Source of the DNA: RGIG5299 sp045588575
GTDB lineage: Bacteria; Bacillota; Clostridia; Oscillospirales; RGIG5299
Assembly (NCBI GenBank): GCA_045588575.1
Contig: JAZNEJ010000008.1
Coordinates: 186,001-250,000 of the forward strand
Direction of reading: 5' to 3'
DNA length: 64,000 nt
Shown in pieces: positions 33,528-41,950 of the stretch; within the stretch, counting starts at the first letter, position 1; each line of letters starts with the position of its first letter. The notes under the pieces were generated by a model, which was not told the origin of the DNA, did no database searches, and saw only the letters and a list, made by a program, of their open reading frames with translations. Made by a program: the position numbers and the translations under genes.

Positions 33528-34583
33528 TTATTGATAAAAATTTAAAAATTTAGGCGACCGGGTAAGGTTTACGGCTTCGTTTTGCGTTGTGAAAACAATA
33601 TCTTCAATTCTAACGCCGAACCTGCCTTTAAGATAAATTCCCGGCTCAACGCTTAAAACCGCATTTGCGGAAATGGGGTAATCTGCTCGGGGGGCAAAAT
33701 TGGGCCATTCGTGAATTTCGTAGCCGACGCCGTGGCCGAGAGAATGAGTGAAGAGGTTTTCAAAATCACCCGAATTTATAATTTCTCTTGCAAACGAATC
33801 GCATTCCTTGCCGGTTAACCCCGCTTTAATTGAGGAAAGGGCGGCATTTTGAGCCTTTAAAACCGTTTCGTGCGCATCTTTGTAAATTTCGGGCGCTTTT
33901 TCGCCGAAAAAGAAGCTTCGGGACATATCAGAGCAAAGACCGTTTATTTTTGCGCCGAAATCGAAAAGCACGGGCATATTCGCTTTTAATTTATTATTCG
34001 AAGGCTCGCCGTGAGGAATTGAGGTTTTTGAGCCGAATAAAACGATGGTATTAAATGCGGTTTCCGCTTGGTTTTTCTTCATAAAATATTCAAGCTCGGA
34101 GACAATATCAATCTCCGAAACGCCTTCTTTTAAGTAAGAAAGAATGTGCGAGAAGGCGGCATCAGTAATTTTTTGCGCCTTTTTTATTAAATTCAGGTCG
34201 CTTTCGTCTTTGTAAGCGCGAAGAGCGTTAATTTCAGCCTCCCCGTTTTTAACGCTGACGAGCGAAGAAAGCTTTCCGTGCTCTTTAAGCGTTATTTTCC
34301 CCTCGTTAACGGCGCAAGTCCTTATGCCCTCGGCCGAAAAAATCTCTTCGAGAGATTTGAAAACACCTTCGGTGTTTTTTAAAACGGCAACGCCGTTTAA
34401 CCTTTCGGCCGCCTCGAAATAGCGCATATCGGCGGTTAGGAAAATGCCGTTTTCGCTAATAACGCAGGCGTTATCGGAAATTTTAAGACCTGTGAAATAA
34501 AAAATGGAAGGCTCGTCGAAAAAAACGAAGGCGTCAACACCGAGTTTGTTGAGAAAATTGAGAGCAAGCTCTTTTTTAGTCAT
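33528..34583 (-). CDS. Xaa-Pro aminopeptidase family, M24 (PepP/PepQ-like)
   Basis: About 351 residues. ATG 34583 lies 4 bases after the preceding stop, with AAGAGTGA ahead. Creatinase-like N-domain, then the pita-bread domain with five metal ligands: 'FDFGAKINGLCSDMSR' (two Asp), 'HSLGHGVGYEIHE' (His), 'SVEPGIY' (Glu) and 'RIEDIV' (Glu). Removes an N-terminal residue before proline in small peptides. A second M24 gene lies at 38144. Confidence 0.9.
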   Translation of the reverse strand: MTKKELALNFLNKLGVDAFVFFDEPSIFYFTGLKISDNACVISENGIFLTADMRYFEAAERLNGVAVLKNTEGVFKSLEEIFSAEGIRTCAVNEGKITLKEHGKLSSLVSVKNGEAEINALRAYKDESDLNLIKKAQKITDAAFSHILSYLKEGVSEIDIVSELEYFMKKNQAETAFNTIVLFGSKTSIPHGEPSNNKLKANMPVLFDFGAKINGLCSDMSRSFFFGEKAPEIYKDAHETVLKAQNAALSSIKAGLTGKECDSFAREIINSGDFENLFTHSLGHGVGYEIHEWPNFAPRADYPISANAVLSVEPGIYLKGRFGVRIEDIVFTTQNEAVNLTRSPKFLNFYQ

Positions 34584-34587
34584 AAAA

Positions 34588-35586
34588 TCACTCTTCTTTT
34601 TGAGCTTCGGCATCTTTTGCGGCTTTTAACTTTTTCTTTCCCGAAATCAAATAAAGAATATAAGAAAAAGGAATTAAAACCACATAATAAAGAAGATGCA
34701 CCAAAAGACCTGCCTGCAAGCCCTGCTCCTTGGTTAAACCTTCGGCGAGAAACGCCAAAACAACTGCAAGCTCGAAAATACCGAGCTGTCCGGGAGTTGA
34801 GGGAATTAAAATTGCAAGATTTATAAAGCAGATAACTGAAACGGCAAGCTTAAAGCAGGTAACGAAATCGAGATTTGAGAAAGCCATGAGAACAAGAATT
34901 ATTGAAGCAAAGGTAGAAAGCCAGCAAAGAGCGGAGGTGATGAGCGAAATATACCAGCCGCTTGAAGAGAGCATTGTTTTAACAACAGAGCGCGATTTTT
35001 TAAAGATGAGCAACACTAAAACCGCAAGCATTAACACCAAAAGAAGCGCAATAATTGCAGGCACCCAAAAATCCAAAAAGGTTAAGGTATCGGTTATGTA
35101 GTTATTTTGGGAAAACTGCAAAATACCACAAAGGAAAAGGAAAGAAAAGAGCATAACGCCATCGAAAATAACTCCGGTGCCGAAAAAGCGAAAACGCTTT
35201 TTAAGGGGCATACCCTCGGGGTAGAAGGAAAGACGAATTCCCTCGCCGAGCTTAAAGGGTAAAACGAGATTTAATCCGTTGCCTATAACGGTAACGTTAA
35301 GAGCGTCTTTAAAAGAAACCTCACCCTTTGCATAACCCATTGAAGCGCAAAGCGACTTAAAAACGGGGTTAATTGCAAAAACGGGAATTGCAATTAAAAA
35401 ATATTTCCAGTCAATAGTTATGTGTTTGATGAGCGAAAAATTCATATCTTTAATTGTAAGATATGAAAGAATAAGGACGACGACCGTTAAAACGATTGAA
35501 ATTATAAGCCTTGTTAAATTGTAAACCTTTTTGTTTTCTTTAAACGCTTTGTAGCTTTCGGAAACAGAAGAAAAAATATTTTTCAT
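34588..35586 (-). CDS. Lysylphosphatidylglycerol synthase-like membrane protein (UPF0104 family)
   Basis: 332 residues with about eight predicted membrane helices and the family pattern 'LNVTVIGNGLNLVLPFKLGEG', 'CFINLAILIPSTPGQLGIFE' and 'AFLAEGLTKEQG'. These are flippase-domain-like proteins related to the membrane half of MprF; substrate unknown. A GGGAGATG site precedes ATG. It is 19 bases from the preceding ParB-like gene. Confidence 0.85.
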   Translation of the reverse strand: MKNIFSSVSESYKAFKENKKVYNLTRLIISIVLTVVVLILSYLTIKDMNFSLIKHITIDWKYFLIAIPVFAINPVFKSLCASMGYAKGEVSFKDALNVTVIGNGLNLVLPFKLGEGIRLSFYPEGMPLKKRFRFFGTGVIFDGVMLFSFLFLCGILQFSQNNYITDTLTFLDFWVPAIIALLLVLMLAVLVLLIFKKSRSVVKTMLSSSGWYISLITSALCWLSTFASIILVLMAFSNLDFVTCFKLAVSVICFINLAILIPSTPGQLGIFELAVVLAFLAEGLTKEQGLQAGLLVHLLYYVVLIPFSYILYLISGKKKLKAAKDAEAQKEE

Positions 35587-35604
35587 TTTTTCACATCTCC
35601 CATT

Positions 35605-36555
35605 TTAAATTTTTGCCGGCGGATAAGAAATAGAGTTAAGCGAGCCGAGCGGAGTGTTATCGAATGCGGAATTTTTAAGAGAAATAAGCGAATCTATTTC
35701 CTTAACGGGCCTGTCGCAATCCTTGGGCCTGAAAAAGCCTTCGCCCGAAAACTTTTCGGGAAGTGAGGGAATAGAGGTGGAAAGCGAAGCAAATTCAATG
35801 TTAAATTTGTTGTAAGCCTTTGAAATATAGCGCGCGGCGGGACAAATAAGCATAACGGGAAGCTTTTTGCCGAGCATTGCGGCGGCAGCGGCGCGGGCGT
35901 GGCCGTCTATTAAAACGGTGAATCCGTTGCCGAGATAAAGAGCAACTGCAAGACCTTGCTTGTTTTTGCCGAAATCAAGCATTTTTTTATTTAAAACCGA
36001 AACGTTTTCAAGCTCGGGCTTTAAGGGCGTTAAATAGTTAAAGCAGTGGTCGATGCTTGAAGATTTTTCAAAAAGCGAAACCGAAGAAGGCTCCTTTTTG
36101 TAATCGGTGTTAAGCGACTGAAAATAGCTTCCGTCGCCCGAGGCGGGATAAAAATCCTTTTTAATAACGAAATAAAGAGAGGGATAAAGCGAATTTATAA
36201 GGTTGTGCGAGGTGTAAAGAAGCGTTTCGAGATTGTTTTCCGAAATGTTTTCGGGAAGAAAGCTCTTGTTTTTCAAAACCGAATCAAGCCCAAGACCTGC
36301 CGAAACCTCTTTTTCTGTTTCTTCGTCGAAAAGAGTTTTAACGGAGCGGATTTTTAAAAGCGGCTTGTTTTTATAAACCAAAATTTCGTGCGAATGCCTG
36401 TCGGACGCGGTTCCGCCTATAAGCTTCAAATCAGCCGAGCCCTTGGGGTTAAAAATGAGAAAACCGTTTTCAAAATCAATCGATTCGGCGGCGTTGAAGG
36501 TTTTCAATATTGAAATTTTCGATTTTTTCTTAATTTTGTCTAATTCCGAACGCAT
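35605..36555 (-). CDS. Hypothetical protein with ParB/Srx-like 'DGHARA' motif
   Basis: 316 residues. 'GFTVLIDGHARAAAAAMLG' (about 220-238) is the only clear motif, similar to the 'DGHHR' phosphate-binding loop of ParB-like and sulfiredoxin folds, with Ala-rich continuation and 'KLPVMLICP'. Before it, residues 30-200 are mixed alpha/beta with 'NPKGSADLKLIGG', possibly a second domain. No HTH is seen. It starts the reverse-strand operon with the flippase-like, peptidase and amidase genes. Function unknown; a CTPase-like fold is a guess. Confidence 0.5.
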   Translation of the reverse strand: MRSELDKIKKKSKISILKTFNAAESIDFENGFLIFNPKGSADLKLIGGTASDRHSHEILVYKNKPLLKIRSVKTLFDEETEKEVSAGLGLDSVLKNKSFLPENISENNLETLLYTSHNLINSLYPSLYFVIKKDFYPASGDGSYFQSLNTDYKKEPSSVSLFEKSSSIDHCFNYLTPLKPELENVSVLNKKMLDFGKNKQGLAVALYLGNGFTVLIDGHARAAAAAMLGKKLPVMLICPAARYISKAYNKFNIEFASLSTSIPSLPEKFSGEGFFRPKDCDRPVKEIDSLISLKNSAFDNTPLGSLNSISYPPAKI

Positions 36556-36592
36556 TTAACATCAAGTCCTAACTTAAAATGAATGTGAATTC

Positions 36593-36624
36593 TTGACAAA
36601 GAGATATAAATAATATATTATAAT
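36593..36624 (+). promoter_or_regulatory. rnpB promoter
   Basis: TTGACA (36593-36598) and an A/T-rich -10 (TATTATAAT, 36616-36624; TATTAT at 17-base spacing). The RNA starts a few bases later. The tRNA-Thr promoter has the same TATTATAATATAGC context. Confidence 0.75.
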
Positions 36625-36627
36625 ATA

Positions 36628-36974
36628 GCGAGTAAATCGAGCAGTCGCGGCAGAAAAGGGCCGAAAGGCTTTCTGCTGAGGAAAGTCCGAGCTTCACAGG
36701 GCAGGATAACGGATAACGTCCGCCGGAGGCAACTCCCGGGAAAGTGCAACAGAGATATACCGCCTTCTTTAAGAAGGTAAGGGTGGAAAGGCGAGGTAAG
36801 AGCTCACCGAAGCCTATGGTAACATAAGCTTCCTGTAAACCCTATCCGAAGCAACATCGCTGCGGAACAAATGAAGCGGCCCGCTTCGTTCCCATGATGG
36901 CTTGAGGCAGTCGGCAACGGCTGTTCGAGATAGATGACTGCATAGAACAGAACTCGGCTTACGGATTTACTCGC
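36628..36974 (+). ncRNA. rnpB: RNase P RNA, bacterial class A-like
   Basis: 347 bases. The ends pair over 11 bases (GCGAGTAAATC at 36628-36638 with GATTTACTCGC at 36964-36974), closing helix P1. Conserved core: 'GAGGAAAGTCCGAGCT' near 36698, 'CAGGGCAGGATAACG', 'AGTGCAACAGAGATATACCG', 'GGTAAGGGTGGAAAGGCG', 'GTAAACCCTATCC', and 'ACAGAACTCGGCTTACG' near the 3' end. It is the catalytic RNA that removes tRNA 5' leaders. No protein-coding gene in this stretch. Confidence 0.96.
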
Positions 36975-37060
36975 ATTTTTCTTATACCTTATATAATACT
37001 ATAAAATAGACAAAAGTGCAATATTTATTTAAAGAAATCTCCTTGGGAGGAAAAAGCAAT

Positions 37061-38092
37061 ATGGAAGAGAAAATCATTTTAAATAGCTCCGTTCCGCCGA
37101 AAAAGCGCTTATTTTCGGCAATTCAGCCCAGCGGCAACTTAACCTTGGGAAACTATCTCGGAGCAATAAAAAATTGGCAGGTTTTACAAAACGATTACGA
37201 CAGTATCTTTGCCGTTGCCGACCTTCACGCCTTAACGGTAAGGCAAAATCCTAATGAGCTTCGCAAAAAAACGCTTGAAATGGCGGCATCTCTCATTGCC
37301 TGCGGAATAGACGTTGAAGGAAGCACTCTTTTCATTCAGAGCCACGTTCACGAGCACGCCGAGCTTTCGTGGATTCTTTCCTGCTACACAATGTTCGGCG
37401 AGCTTTCAAGAATGACACAGTTTAAAGATAAATCGAAGAAAAACGCCGATAATATAAACGCAGGTCTTTTCACCTATCCCACGCTTATGGCAGCCGACAT
37501 TTTGCTTTATAACACCGAGGTTGTTCCCGTTGGAGAGGACCAGCGTCAGCACGTTGAAATAGCAAGAGATATTGCGGTTAGATTTAACTCCGTTTACGGC
37601 GACGTTTTTAAAATTCCCGAAAGCTTCGTGCCCAAATACGGTGCAAGAGTAAAATCGCTTGCCGAGCCCACCAAAAAAATGAGCAAATCGGACGATAACG
37701 TTAACGCCTACGTGCTTATTTCCGACGATAAAGATACCATAATGAGAAAATTCAAAAGAGCGGTAACCGACTCCGAGGCGGAGGTTGTTTTCCGCGAAGG
37801 AAAAGACGGCATAAATAACCTTTTAACAATTATGTCGGCATTCACGGGCAAAGCCGTTTCCGAGCTTGAAAACGAGTTTGCGGGCAAAGGCTACGGCGAC
37901 TTTAAAGCGGCTGTCGGCGAAACGGTTGCCGATGCGCTTAATCCCATCAGAGAAAAATTAAACGAGCTTATGAAAGATAAAGATTACCTCGAAAGCATAT
38001 TAAAGGAAGGCTCCGAAAAGGCTTCCTACACCGCCATGCGAGTTCTTTCAAAGGTCTATAAAAAAGTGGGCTTATACCCCAAAATAAGATAA
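37061..38092 (+). CDS. trpS: Tryptophanyl-tRNA synthetase
   Basis: About 343 residues. Class I motifs: HIGH variant 'QPSGNLTLGNYLGA' and 'KKMSKSDDNVNAY' (KMSKS). ATG 37061 follows GGGAGG by 10 bases; upstream in-frame ATG 37018 region has no site. No T-box-like leader is visible upstream. Charges tRNA-Trp; stand-alone gene. Confidence 0.95.
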   Translation: MEEKIILNSSVPPKKRLFSAIQPSGNLTLGNYLGAIKNWQVLQNDYDSIFAVADLHALTVRQNPNELRKKTLEMAASLIACGIDVEGSTLFIQSHVHEHAELSWILSCYTMFGELSRMTQFKDKSKKNADNINAGLFTYPTLMAADILLYNTEVVPVGEDQRQHVEIARDIAVRFNSVYGDVFKIPESFVPKYGARVKSLAEPTKKMSKSDDNVNAYVLISDDKDTIMRKFKRAVTDSEAEVVFREGKDGINNLLTIMSAFTGKAVSELENEFAGKGYGDFKAAVGETVADALNPIREKLNELMKDKDYLESILKEGSEKASYTAMRVLSKVYKKVGLYPKIR

Positions 38093-38098
38093 AAATAA

Positions 38099-38123
38099 GG
38101 TGTCGGCAAATATTGCCGACACC
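38099..38123 (+). other. Perfect hairpin between trpS and M24 peptidase
   Basis: GGTGTCGGCAA / TTGCCGACACC, 11-bp stem, 3-base loop, no T run. May be a weak terminator or mRNA stabiliser. Confidence 0.6.
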
Positions 38124-38143
38124 TATGTTAAAGGGAAATAATT

Positions 38144-39280
38144 ATGATAAATAAAATTGAAAAAGTTAAAAATGCAATAAATGCCGCAGGGGCCGACGGA
38201 GCTTTAATCGTTTCAAAGGTAAACCTTTTTTACTTAACCCAAAGAATTTTCGACGGATTTATCTATATTTCCGCTGAGGGTGAAACGCTCGTTTTTGCAA
38301 AAAAAGCGGCAAATGCGCCCGAAAACTGCATTTTCGTCAGAAAATATGAGGAAATGCCCGAAATTTTTGCAAATAAGGGCTTAAAGGCTCCCAAAAAGCT
38401 TATGGTTGAGGCCGACAGACTTTCTTATTTGGAAATAACCCGAATTTTAAAGGTTTTCACGAGTGAAATGCTTATTTCGCCCGTCGATGCGCTTCGAGTT
38501 ATTAAGAGCGAGGATGAAATTGAAAAAATAAAAAACTCCTGCTCGCTTCATAAGCTTACCTATGAAAAAATCCCTTATCTTTACGAAAAGGGAATGACCG
38601 ACAAAGCCATTCAGGCAAGAGTTGAATACGAGATGGCGAAAAACGGAATGCAGGGCGTTAACCGAATTAAAGGCGAGAGTATGGAATGCGCCGGCGGAAT
38701 GGTTATTGCGGGCGATAACGCTTTAACCGCATCTCCCTACGATTTCGGAATGGGCGGCGGCGGAACTCAAAGCTACCCCATGGGCGCAAACGGAACCGAA
38801 ATTAAAAGAGGCAACACCGTTTCGTTTGATATGTCGGGCTTTTATAACGGCTGGTGGTGCGATATAACCCGAGTTTTCTCGCTCGGCGAGGTTAGCGAAG
38901 AAGCAAAAAAGGTTCACGCCGTTTCTGAAAAAATTCACGAGTTTATAATGGAAAACGCCGTGCCGGGCGCAAACTGCGGCGAGCTTTTCGATAAAATAAC
39001 CGAAATAGTTTCCGAAGCAGGTTATCAGGATATTTTTATGAACAACGTTCAAAAAAACAGCTTCGTTGGCCACGGAATAGGTCTTGAACTAAACGAAAGA
39101 CCCGTTATTGCAAGAAAATCGAGAGACGTTTTGCAAAACGGAATGGTTTTTGCGCTTGAACCGAAATTTGCCGTTAAGGGAGTAGGCCCCGTTGGCAATG
39201 AGGATTCCTATGCAATAATAAACGGCAAGTGCGAGCGCCTTTCGAATGTTTCACGTGAAATTGTCCCCTTTAAAGAATAA
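38144..39280 (+). CDS. M24 family metallopeptidase (Xaa-Pro aminopeptidase-like)
   Basis: 378 residues. Metal ligands: 'SFDMSGFYNGWWCDITR' (two Asp), 'VGHGIGLELNE' (His), 'ALEPKF' (Glu) and 'NEDSYAI' (Glu). The 'GGGGTQSYPMGANGTEI' insertion distinguishes it from the gene at 33528. A degenerate parS (39247-39262) lies in its last codons. AAAGGGAAA site ahead of ATG. Confidence 0.88.
   Translation: MINKIEKVKNAINAAGADGALIVSKVNLFYLTQRIFDGFIYISAEGETLVFAKKAANAPENCIFVRKYEEMPEIFANKGLKAPKKLMVEADRLSYLEITRILKVFTSEMLISPVDALRVIKSEDEIEKIKNSCSLHKLTYEKIPYLYEKGMTDKAIQARVEYEMAKNGMQGVNRIKGESMECAGGMVIAGDNALTASPYDFGMGGGGTQSYPMGANGTEIKRGNTVSFDMSGFYNGWWCDITRVFSLGEVSEEAKKVHAVSEKIHEFIMENAVPGANCGELFDKITEIVSEAGYQDIFMNNVQKNSFVGHGIGLELNERPVIARKSRDVLQNGMVFALEPKFAVKGVGPVGNEDSYAIINGKCERLSNVSREIVPFKE
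39247..39262. promoter_or_regulatory. parS-like site 3, inside the peptidase gene
   Basis: TGTTTCACGTGAAATT matches 14 of 16 bases of parS, including the TTTCACGTGAAA core, and encodes part of 'NVSREI'. About 18 kb from oriC. Binding is inferred. Confidence 0.7.
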
Positions 39281-39282
39281 TA

Positions 39283-39318
39283 AAAAAGCCCTTGCAATAA
39301 GGGCTTTTATTTTTTTTC
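39283..39318 (+). terminator. Terminator between convergent genes
   Basis: AAAAAAGCCCTT / AAGGGCTTTT stem followed by a T-rich run. The reverse gene's stop lies within it. Confidence 0.88.
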
Positions 39319-39765
39319 AATAATTCGAGTCCAGTTTTCCGCAAATTTTTTAACCGCTTTTTTGTGAAGATAATAGGTTTGACGGTCGGAATAAATTAAC
39401 TTATCGGCAACGTAAAACCACGGCCGCCCCTCAATATATCTTAATCTTAAAAGCTTCTCGCAAACTTCGGGAAGGCTTGAAAAAACCTTTTCGGCATCTT
39501 CTCTTTCTTTAACGGTTTTTTCCAAATCGGAAGTTAGGCTATCTAAAATATTTGAAAAGCAAAACGACGTTTTTTCAAGCTTTTCAAGCGTTTTCTTAAC
39601 CATCTCCTCGTTACCCCTGTAACGTTCGAGCATTTCCTCATATCGCAACGTTTCAACAAATTCACGGCTTGTTAAAACCCGTTTTATTTCATAACTTTTA
39701 GCCTCTATTTTAGCAGTAACTCCTTTAATATTTTTTAAAAAAATAAGTGCCTCGTTTTCGGTCAT
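39307..39765 (-). CDS. Phage-type ArpU/sigma-region-4-like protein
   Basis: 152 residues. Long helical N-terminal part, then 'LLRLRYIEGRPWFYVADKL' and 'YSDRQTYYLHKKAVKKFAE', a helix-turn-helix of sigma-70 region 4 type as in RinA/ArpU/DUF1492 late-gene regulators of phages. No other phage genes surround it, so it is probably a remnant or domesticated regulator. Targets unknown. Confidence 0.6.
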   Translation of the reverse strand: MTENEALIFLKNIKGVTAKIEAKSYEIKRVLTSREFVETLRYEEMLERYRGNEEMVKKTLEKLEKTSFCFSNILDSLTSDLEKTVKEREDAEKVFSSLPEVCEKLLRLRYIEGRPWFYVADKLIYSDRQTYYLHKKAVKKFAENWTRIIEKK

Positions 39766-39887
39766 TTTAATCCCTTCCTTCCACGGTCCCGCGAGTCAAA
39801 AAACGACACGAAAAACCAATTTTTTCCATTTAATGACAATAGAATACCATTTTTTGTAAATCGTGTCAATAACCTTTATTAAATTTC

Positions 39888-39921
39888 TTGATTTTTAAAA
39901 CCGTTTATATTATACTATAAT
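39888..39921 (+). promoter_or_regulatory. Promoter of the candidate RNA/40113 transcript
   Basis: TTGATT, 17 bases, TATACT overlapped by TATAAT (39916-39921). The transcript would start close to 39928. Confidence 0.7.
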
Positions 39922-39922
39922 A

Positions 39923-40052
39923 AACGGCGGAAGCTTTCTCGGCGGAAAGAGGAAAGCCCCGCCTCGTGTGATACGAAAAGCCCGAAAGCGCAGACGGAAT
40001 TTTTGGCGCCTTCGTTAAGAGGAGCGGCGTTTTTCATATCACGAAAAAATTA
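39923..40052 (+). ncRNA. Candidate structured RNA or leader, family unrecognised
   Basis: About 130 G/C-richer bases right after a good promoter and before the 40113 gene. Visible pairings: GGCGG (39941) with CCGCC (39959), GCTTTC/GAAAG-type stems, and outer arms near CGTGTGATA (39967) with TATCACG (40038). It contains GAGGAAAGCC, similar to the RNase P core, but not the rest of that RNA. No credible ORF. I could not match it to tmRNA, SRP, 6S or a known riboswitch. Confidence 0.35.
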
Positions 40053-40112
40053 TAACTCGGCATAACTGCAATGAACTGCAATTTTAAAAAGAAGTTGAAA
40101 AGGGGAAGAAAA

Positions 40113-41051
40113 GTGAAAAAAACGTTTAAAATACTAATTGGTGCGTGCATTGTAATTTTACTGGTGGTAATTGCTTTTATTTTAGGATTAAACGGACTGA
40201 AATTTTTAATTTATTCCGATTATTACAAAATTGAGTCCGACGTTTGCATAAATCCCGGACTTAACGACGGCTTTGTTTGTCAGGGAATTTGCGAGTTTGA
40301 CGCAAACGGAAAAATTCTCGTTTCGGGCTATATGTCAGACCACTCCGCAAGCCGAATTTACGTAACCGACGAGCAGAATAATTCCTATTACGTTTCGATA
40401 ACCAAAAACGGAAAAGCGTTTACCGGCCACGCAGGCGGTATTGCATCGCACGGTGATAAGGTTTATATAGTAGGCGATAATTCAATTTACGTTATTAACG
40501 CCGACGATATTTTTAACGCGCAAAACGGCGATATCGTTGAAATTCTCGAAGTAATTAACACCGATAATGCAGGCTCGTCCGCTTTTGCCGATGAAAATTA
40601 TCTCTACGTGGGTGAGTTCCACAACGGCACCAACTACGTAACCGAACATACCTATACCACTCCCGACGGCGAATATAATGCGGTAATTTACCGTTACAGC
40701 TTTGATAATCTCACCGCTCCCGATAAAATTTATTCAATAAGAAACGAGGTTCAGGGAATATGCTTTGCCGAGGGCAAGATTGTTCTTTCCACGTCCTACG
40801 GATTGGCAGACAGCTACTATTACGTTTATAACGAAGCCGATGCAATAGAGTCGGGATTAACCCATCTCGGCGCACCCGTTTATTACGTTTGCTCGCCCGA
40901 AAAGGTTGTAAAAGGTCCCGCTATGGCGGAGGGCCTTGACTATTACGACGGTAAAGTTATAACTCTAACCGAAAGCGCCTCAAATAAATATATCTTCGGA
41001 AAATTCTTCTTCGCCGATAAAATAGTGGCACTCGACCTTTTGAAAGACTGA
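40113..41051 (+). CDS. Membrane-anchored, propeller-like secreted protein
   Basis: About 312 residues from GTG 40113 (AAGGGGAAG ahead; upstream codons in frame lack a site). One N-terminal membrane segment ('ILIGACIVILLVVIAFILG', about 6-24), the rest outside. Repeated short beta units with 'GDKVYIVGDNSIYVIN', 'ENYLYVGEFHNG' and 'GKIVLSTSYG' suggest a six-bladed beta-propeller (YncE-like). No catalytic signature. It may act with the upstream RNA leader, unknown how. Confidence 0.65.
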   Translation: MKKTFKILIGACIVILLVVIAFILGLNGLKFLIYSDYYKIESDVCINPGLNDGFVCQGICEFDANGKILVSGYMSDHSASRIYVTDEQNNSYYVSITKNGKAFTGHAGGIASHGDKVYIVGDNSIYVINADDIFNAQNGDIVEILEVINTDNAGSSAFADENYLYVGEFHNGTNYVTEHTYTTPDGEYNAVIYRYSFDNLTAPDKIYSIRNEVQGICFAEGKIVLSTSYGLADSYYYVYNEADAIESGLTHLGAPVYYVCSPEKVVKGPAMAEGLDYYDGKVITLTESASNKYIFGKFFFADKIVALDLLKD

Positions 41052-41062
41052 AAAATCGCAAA

Positions 41063-41100
41063 CAAATCAAAAACCGCAGAGAATTCTCTGCGGTTTTTTG
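41063..41100 (+). repeat. Direct repeat 1: terminator of the 40113 gene, left edge of R-M cassette
   Basis: CGCAGAGAATTCTCTGCG-centred terminator (41074-41099). A 30-base stretch (41063-41092) is identical to 42841-42870, and the 38-base match to 42878 has one mismatch. Confidence 0.92.
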
Positions 41101-41130
41101 TATAAGCAAAACTTATAAAATTTCTTTTAC

Positions 41131-41159
41131 TTGAAAATATGCGGTTGTTGTGATATAAT
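41131..41159 (+). promoter_or_regulatory. Promoter of the putative restriction gene
   Basis: TTGAAA, 17 bases, TATAAT with TGA before the -10 (extended type). Confidence 0.7.
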
Positions 41160-41185
41160 TTTAAAAAATATTTTGGAGGCTTTAT

Positions 41186-41950
41186 ATGATTACTAAAATT
41201 GTAAAAGGGTGTCCCAAAGAAATTGTTGATAAAAGGAAAAATAGGATTAACGAAGCTCTAAATATCAGCTTTATAGATCCTGAAAATCCTACAAAATATA
41301 TAGTTGATGTTTTGCCCGATGGAACGGAAGTTTTCTTTTTAAAACCCGGAAAAGAATTTTTTAGAAAAAATCAAAATTTAAATGATATGACACCAAATGT
41401 AGGCGACCTTTTTACTCGTTTTGCTTTTTCTGATATTTGGAATTTATTATGCAAGTTGAGAAACAGTATTTCTGTTGATAATTATAAAAAACTATCTGTT
41501 ATTTTATATAGAGTGGCCTATTTGCTTGATTATACTTATGTTGAAGGGAAACTTCGTTTTAATCCTTCTAAAGAAATACTAGCCGAAATAGAAGACATAC
41601 AAAAAGAGATTGATTCCAAAGGCTTAAATGTAAATGTTCTTGGATTTATTCATTTTATGGACATTTTAGGTTGGAATGACGAAATGAAAACACATGCTGA
41701 TAATCAAGGCTTAAACTATATATCAAAAAAGCCAAGAATGGGTAGAATTAACACCATTCTTAGCTGTATTTCTGTTCCTCTTCTTTTTCAAGATTTTGTT
41801 GAAGAAGTTATCATGAACAAAGATAATAAATCAAATATCGATTTTAGTGTTGTAATTGATGTGGCGCAAACTTTTTCAAGAACAAGAGGAGTTTGCCCGT
41901 TGACAAACGCTAAGCTAATTAATTATTTGTCTCCGTATTTAGTCCCGTGA
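41186..41950 (+). CDS. Putative type II restriction endonuclease (by context)
   Basis: 254 residues, GGAGG site, A+T-rich codons unlike the flanks. No sure nuclease motif is visible; 'VLPDGTEVFF' resembles part of a PD-type site but the following E-x-K is unclear. The C-terminus 'VAQTFSRTRG' may be a conserved element. The call rests on pairing with the methyltransferase, which it faces with a 12-base 3' overlap, and on the shared terminator-bounded cassette. An orphan protein of unknown function is the alternative. Confidence 0.5.
   Translation: MITKIVKGCPKEIVDKRKNRINEALNISFIDPENPTKYIVDVLPDGTEVFFLKPGKEFFRKNQNLNDMTPNVGDLFTRFAFSDIWNLLCKLRNSISVDNYKKLSVILYRVAYLLDYTYVEGKLRFNPSKEILAEIEDIQKEIDSKGLNVNVLGFIHFMDILGWNDEMKTHADNQGLNYISKKPRMGRINTILSCISVPLLFQDFVEEVIMNKDNKSNIDFSVVIDVAQTFSRTRGVCPLTNAKLINYLSPYLVP

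Noticed and set aside
36975..37060. T-box leader for trpS
   Set aside because: Less than 90 bases and no specifier/antiterminator pattern.
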